Assembly: GCA_016197345.1 (NCBI GenBank)
Contig: JACPVY010000230.1
Coordinates: 1 to 8,353, forward strand
DNA: 8,353 nucleotides
Direction: 5' to 3'
Source: Burkholderiales bacterium
Lineage (GTDB): Bacteria > Pseudomonadota > Gammaproteobacteria > Burkholderiales > Burkholderiaceae_D
The notes beneath the pieces are model-generated. The model worked only from the letters and a program-made list of their open reading frames with translations, was not told the origin of the DNA and did no database searches. The first letter of the stretch is position 1. Each line of letters begins with the position of its first letter. Made by a program: the position numbers and the translations under genes. Below are positions 5,433-8,353 of the stretch, in pieces.

Positions 5433-6875
5433 CATCGCGTCTTGGCTCAACAAATCTAATTGCGCAAAATAGGTCGCCAGATCTGGTTGCGCATATTCCC
5501 CTAATTTTTTACCACCATCGCCATCAGCTAGCGCGAGCACAGGTAAGCTAGCGGCCATCGCTTCTAACACGCTAAAACCGCCGCCCATCCGCACTGGATT
5601 GAGGTAAATATCACAGCAATCGAGAATGCCGGCGACGTTTTCTTGATTCCCTAGCGCGATGATTTGCTCGCTATCGACACTCTGCATTGCGTCTGGAATA
5701 TCGGCTGTGCCTAAGAGCAGCAATAAAGCGTCGGGCCGTTGCGCAAGGAATTGGCATAAGCGCTGCGCCCATTCGCCAGCAATCTCTTGCCCTAAGCGAT
5801 AGCCGACGCAGACCAAAATGAATGCGTCTGGTGGCACATTCACATTCAAGCGATTGAGCGCTTGGTGTGGCGGCAACGTAATGCGCCATGAATACGGGAA
5901 GGCGGCGCCAACCGACAAAGCATTCGACCAAGGATTCTCTGTGCTACCAGCCAAGCTGGCATCAGCCGCTAGCCACACATCGCAACTCGCCACGGGTGGC
6001 AAGGCGTGTACGCCAAGGACTAACACCGGCCGCTGTGGAAAGAGCACTTCTATCAAGGGCGAATACATGCCGACGAAGAAAATCAAATCGGGATCATATT
6101 CCGCCAACGGCTCTAGCATATTGGCATAGCGTCGCAATAAGCCCAATTGGGTATTCCCAAGATGCAAAGACAAGGGCTGCGGTAAGAGCGTCGCCCATTG
6201 CTCGACGTCACCTTCATACAGGTTGAAATCTTCACCATTACCAAACAATTGCGGCATGTTTGTAATGCGCAAATCTTGGCAAGAAAACGCTCTCACATCA
6301 GCGCCTTGCGTCATCCACAGTGCGGCGTGCTGTAGCAATAAGCGGGTGGGCGCATGCGCAGTTGTGCTCAAATGCGGGCCGACCACGGCGACTTTTTTGA
6401 TGTGCTCAATTTTGCGCGCAGGTAATTGCTTGCTAGCGGCGGCAGCGAGCAATTCGGCGCAGCGCTGTATCAACTGCGGGAAGCAATACGCGTTGATGTC
6501 GGCGATAAAGGCTTGGGTGTTTTCGCAATTTCCCAATAATTTAGCCCACGCATAGCCAAGGAAAGCCAGAATTCGGTCAAGATGAATCGGCTGCAACTTG
6601 AGCAAAATCTTGCCAGCTTCAACAAAATACTGGCGCTGCTGGGTCATCGAAGCGCAAAAAGTCGCCCGCATAAATCCAACGACACCATCTGCTGGCAAAT
6701 TACTGTGCAAGAGCGAGACGATTTGTTGCTGTAGCTGCGGCCCGCAAGCGACAAAATGCTGCGCTAAATGGTGCCAAGCGTGGGCTGCGGTAGGGTTGGC
6801 TAAAACTTGATCTAGGGCATTGCTCAAATAGATTTTTTGCAGATGCTCGGGAACATCATCCATGCTCTCATCCAT
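5367..6875 (-). CDS. GT-B fold glycosyltransferase with helical N-terminal extension
   Basis: A 502-aa protein. Residues 1-155 are helical and TPR-like (ALDQVLANPTAAHAWHHLAQHFVACG and on). From about 160 a Rossmann domain starts (KVAVVGPHLSTTAHAPTRLLLQHAALWMTQGADVRAFS). A second starts near 350 (DAFILVCVGYRLGQEIAGEWAQRLCQFLAQRPDALLLLLG) and leads to the nucleotide-sugar region ENVAGILDCCDIYLNPVRMGGGFSVLEAMAASLPVLAL. That segment resembles the GT4 E-x7-E motif, but the first acidic residue is replaced (Met430) while Glu438 remains. No membrane segment; it is probably cytosolic and could glycosylate a protein or surface sugar. The start at 6875 directly abuts the corA stop with no good ribosome site. 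Met5 at 6863, behind a GAGAG-like stretch, is an alternative. The last ~20 residues are encoded opposite the truncated acyltransferase, and the usual C-terminal helix seems absent. Confidence 0.78.
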   Translation of the reverse strand: MDESMDDVPEHLQKIYLSNALDQVLANPTAAHAWHHLAQHFVACGPQLQQQIVSLLHSNLPADGVVGFMRATFCASMTQQRQYFVEAGKILLKLQPIHLDRILAFLGYAWAKLLGNCENTQAFIADINAYCFPQLIQRCAELLAAAASKQLPARKIEHIKKVAVVGPHLSTTAHAPTRLLLQHAALWMTQGADVRAFSCQDLRITNMPQLFGNGEDFNLYEGDVEQWATLLPQPLSLHLGNTQLGLLRRYANMLEPLAEYDPDLIFFVGMYSPLIEVLFPQRPVLVLGVHALPPVASCDVWLAADASLAGSTENPWSNALSVGAAFPYSWRITLPPHQALNRLNVNVPPDAFILVCVGYRLGQEIAGEWAQRLCQFLAQRPDALLLLLGTADIPDAMQSVDSEQIIALGNQENVAGILDCCDIYLNPVRMGGGFSVLEAMAASLPVLALADGDGGKKLGEYAQPDLATYFAQLDLLSQDAMLRQQLRTGANHAICADKHAAP

Positions 6876-7844
6876 TTAACGCAACCAGCCACGACGACGG
6901 AAATAAAGTAGCGGAGCAACGGCGCTCGTCACCATCAAGCCTAAGGCAAATGGATAGCCAAACGCCCACTCCAGCTCGGGGAACCAGCCTTTGAAGTTCA
7001 TGCCGTAAATACTCGCGATCAAGGTTGGCGGCAAGAAAGCGACGCTCGCCACCGAGAAAATTTTGATGATTTTATTCTGATTAATATTGATGAAACCGAC
7101 CGTCGCATCCATCAAGAAGTTGATCTTATCAAACAAGAAAGATGTATGGCCGTCGAGCGATTCGATATCGCGCAAAATTTGGCGCGCTTCTTCGAATTGA
7201 TCGGCTGACAGTAAGCGACCGCGCATTAAAAAGCTGACCGCACGGCGGGTATCCATCATGTTACGGCGAATGCGACCATTCAAATCCTCTTGCCGCGCCA
7301 TTTCATTCAGTGCCGCCGCTGCGTCTTGATCGGTAAATTCTTTTTGCAAAACGCGCCGGCTGACTTCTTCTAGCGTTTCATACACGCCTTCGAGCGAATC
7401 CGCAGAGTATTCGGCGTCGGTTGCGTACAAATCCAACAGCACATCCATGTAATCGTTAATCGAACCAGGACGCGACCGCGCGCGCATACGTACGAGGCGA
7501 AACACGGGTAAATCATCGGTATGGACGGAAAACAGGATTTTGCGGGCTAGGATAAAAGCGACGGTGACAACGCGCGAGGGGCCAGCATCTTCTTCTAGCA
7601 GGAAATCAGTGCGCAAATGCAAATCGCCACTTTCGGCTTCGTAGTAGCGGGCAGAAGCTTCGATGTCCTTCACTTCGTCTTCACCCGGCAGAGTCACACC
7701 GTAAATGGCTTTGACCCATGAGCGCTCTTCTTCATCTGGATCCGTCAAATCGACCCAAACTGGCTCCAACTCTTCCAAATCACTACGTTTGTCGATATGA
7801 ACTTGGCTTAAGCGCCCACTTTGCAGAATGAATACATTGATCAT
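6876..7844 (-). CDS. corA: Magnesium/cobalt transport protein CorA
   Basis: Inner-membrane divalent-cation channel of 322 aa, about the size of Escherichia coli CorA. The large N-terminal cytoplasmic domain (1-255) has VWVDLTDPDEEERSWV (29-44), the VVTVAFILARKILFSVHTDDLPVFR strand pair (92-116) and the long stalk helix with many acidic and basic residues (about 185-262). The two C-terminal membrane helices are roughly 263-282 and 294-314, separated by the pore signature YGMNF (280-284) and a loop with PELEW (289-293); the tail RRRGWLR stays in the cytoplasm. Homopentamers import Mg2+. AGGTGGA lies 6 nt before the ATG, a good ribosome site. The stop codon TAA is immediately followed by the ATG of the glycosyltransferase gene. 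The long untranslated upstream sequence gives no obvious Mg2+ sensor structure that I can recognise by eye. Confidence 0.95.
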   Translation of the reverse strand: MINVFILQSGRLSQVHIDKRSDLEELEPVWVDLTDPDEEERSWVKAIYGVTLPGEDEVKDIEASARYYEAESGDLHLRTDFLLEEDAGPSRVVTVAFILARKILFSVHTDDLPVFRLVRMRARSRPGSINDYMDVLLDLYATDAEYSADSLEGVYETLEEVSRRVLQKEFTDQDAAAALNEMARQEDLNGRIRRNMMDTRRAVSFLMRGRLLSADQFEEARQILRDIESLDGHTSFLFDKINFLMDATVGFININQNKIIKIFSVASVAFLPPTLIASIYGMNFKGWFPELEWAFGYPFALGLMVTSAVAPLLYFRRRGWLR

Positions 7845-7850
7845 GCGCTT

Positions 7851-7857
7851 TCCACCT
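7851..7857 (-). promoter_or_regulatory. Ribosome binding site of corA
   Basis: Minus-strand AGGTGGA, one mismatch from AGGAGGA, with 6 nt to the ATG at 7844. It is the strongest Shine-Dalgarno in the window and confirms the corA start. Confidence 0.7.
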
Positions 7858-8052
7858 AGCGATAGAGTGTGCCCAACTTGGCTGGCAAGTGCGGCGATTG
7901 AGATCTATTTCGAGCATTAACTTGCGGCTAGCGAGCACACAAATGGGATATGGACTGCTGTGACAAACTTAAAACAGCGCAAGTTTACTTTCATTGATGC
8001 GAAGCAGCAAGCCTATTCCAAACTGGATCGCTAGAATCTGCTGGTACAAAGC
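7858..8052. other. Non-coding region between corA and the rRNA-end terminator
   Basis: No gene is supported in these 195 bp. They should carry the leftward corA promoter, but I find no convincing -35/-10 pair. An 8-bp inverted repeat, AACTTGCG (about 7919-7926) with CGCAAGTT (about 7978-7985), could be an operator or chance. A 103-codon open frame that starts at 7994 continues across the terminator and the rRNA fragment and is spurious. Confidence 0.4.
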
Positions 8053-8088
8053 AAAACGCCCCAAAGCAATCATGCAATGGGGCGTTTT
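8053..8088 (-). terminator. Intrinsic terminator, probably of the rRNA operon
   Basis: A perfect 11-bp stem: AAAACGCCCCA at 8053-8063 pairs with TGGGGCGTTTT at 8078-8088 across a 14-nt loop. Read on the minus strand it follows the 5S rRNA 3' end by about 9 nt, the usual place for an rrn operon terminator, and would shield corA from rRNA readthrough. The A-tract/T-tract arms allow it to act in both directions. Confidence 0.85.
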
Positions 8089-8097
8089 TAATAACAA

Positions 8098-8174
8098 GCC
8101 TGACGATAACCTACTTTCACACTGGTTGCAGCACTATCATCGGCGCATAGTTGTTTCACGGTCCTGTTCGAGAT
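8098..8174 (-). rRNA. rrf: 5S ribosomal RNA, 3' fragment
   Basis: On the minus strand this is the 3' two thirds of a 5S rRNA: the block CGAACAGGACCGTGAAAC, then GCCGATGATAGTGC, GTGTGAAAGTAGG and the terminal CGTCAGGC. The order and wording fit betaproteobacterial 5S RNA. The local hairpin GTGCTG-CAAC-CAGTGTGA retains pairing, so the 3' part looks under normal constraint. About 37-40 nt of the 5' part are missing: upstream of position 8174 the sequence turns abruptly AT-rich and cannot form the terminal helix with the 3' end. As it stands it is not a complete gene. Either the gene was interrupted, or the sequence here is an assembly chimera. Confidence 0.88.
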
Positions 8175-8353
8175 ATTTCACAAAAATTATTCTGTACCAG
8201 CGAATAAATATTGTGTTATTTGTTATTTTATTTGAAAAAAAATTGAAATTAAAATTGAAAAAATTGAAAAATTCAATGAAAATCAATGAATTTCGAGTAT
8301 CATAATAAGAAGTAAAATAACGATTAAATATGGTTACGTAAATTAAATATAGA
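8175..8353. other. AT-rich low-complexity segment of foreign character
   Basis: About 18% G+C by hand count over 8181-8353, against roughly half in the rest of the window. Between about 8234 and 8290 it contains repeated ATTGAAA/AATTGAAA words, plus a short palindrome ATTGAA-AAA-TTCAAT (8263-8277) and ATCAATGAA variants. No coding sequence, tRNA or further rRNA is recognisable. It starts exactly where the 5S gene should continue. Confidence 0.6.

Noticed and set aside
5433..5560. Possible continuation of the acyltransferase beta-helix after a frameshift
   Set aside because: Beyond the stop, the plus-strand frames show no hexapeptide turns. The sequence is instead explained by the glycosyltransferase codons on the other strand, so a simple frameshift does not account for the truncation.
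8040..8201. 9-bp inverted repeat GCTGGTACA / TGTACCAGC flanking the terminator and 5S fragment
   Set aside because: It might mark element ends, but a 9-bp inverted match within a few hundred bases is near chance expectation, and no target duplication or transposase accompanies it.
7994..8305. A 103-codon open frame on the plus strand
   Set aside because: It runs across the terminator hairpin and antisense to the 5S rRNA fragment and ends in low-complexity AT-rich sequence (KKLKLKLKKLKN). It has no ribosome site and no protein-like pattern.

Overview
The window looks like chromosome from a betaproteobacterium (Burkholderiales or Neisseriales grade; I cannot place it more precisely). The reasons are a methylcrotonyl-CoA carboxylase beta subunit, a YchJ-type protein, a CorA transporter, and a 5S rRNA 3' half of betaproteobacterial character. 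Base composition is moderate, roughly half G+C, and coding is dense. The exception is the last ~180 bases, which are about 18% G+C and look nothing like the rest.

Layout. (1) Positions 1-1498, minus strand: a ychJ/SEC-C gene whose stop lies 2 nt before the start of mccB, the carboxyltransferase subunit of a leucine-degradation carboxylase; mccB runs off the left edge. (2) 1499-1737: a divergent intergenic region. (3) 1738-5432, plus strand: six tightly packed genes. They encode a GNAT acetyltransferase, an SRPBCC/AtaL-like (DUF1857) protein, a MoaD/ThiS-type ubiquitin-like protein ending in Gly-Gly, a cytoplasmic five-Asp-box BNR beta-propeller, a BKACE (DUF849) beta-keto acid cleavage enzyme with its zinc ligands intact, and a NeuD/PglD-like acyltransferase that stops in the middle of its beta-helix. 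(4) 5367-7844, minus strand: corA, then a GT-B glycosyltransferase with an abutting stop/start. The glycosyltransferase converges on, and overlaps by 66 bp, the truncated acyltransferase. (5) 7845-8353: the corA upstream region, an 11-bp-stem terminator, the 3' two thirds of a 5S rRNA gene on the minus strand, and then an abrupt change into AT-rich low-complexity sequence.

How the genes relate. The leftward rRNA operon end would terminate before the corA-glycosyltransferase pair. The plus-strand cluster mixes small-molecule enzymes (BKACE, acetyltransferase) with a ubiquitin-like/beta-propeller pair that has no assigned function. Two places look like rearrangement scars: the convergent overlap near 5367-5432, where both proteins appear shortened, and the 5S rRNA/AT-rich junction near 8174. 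Nothing here is a CRISPR array, prophage, transposase or recognisable defence system. The best leads are the MoaD-like/BNR pair, the two junctions, and an excess of the palindrome GCTAGC.
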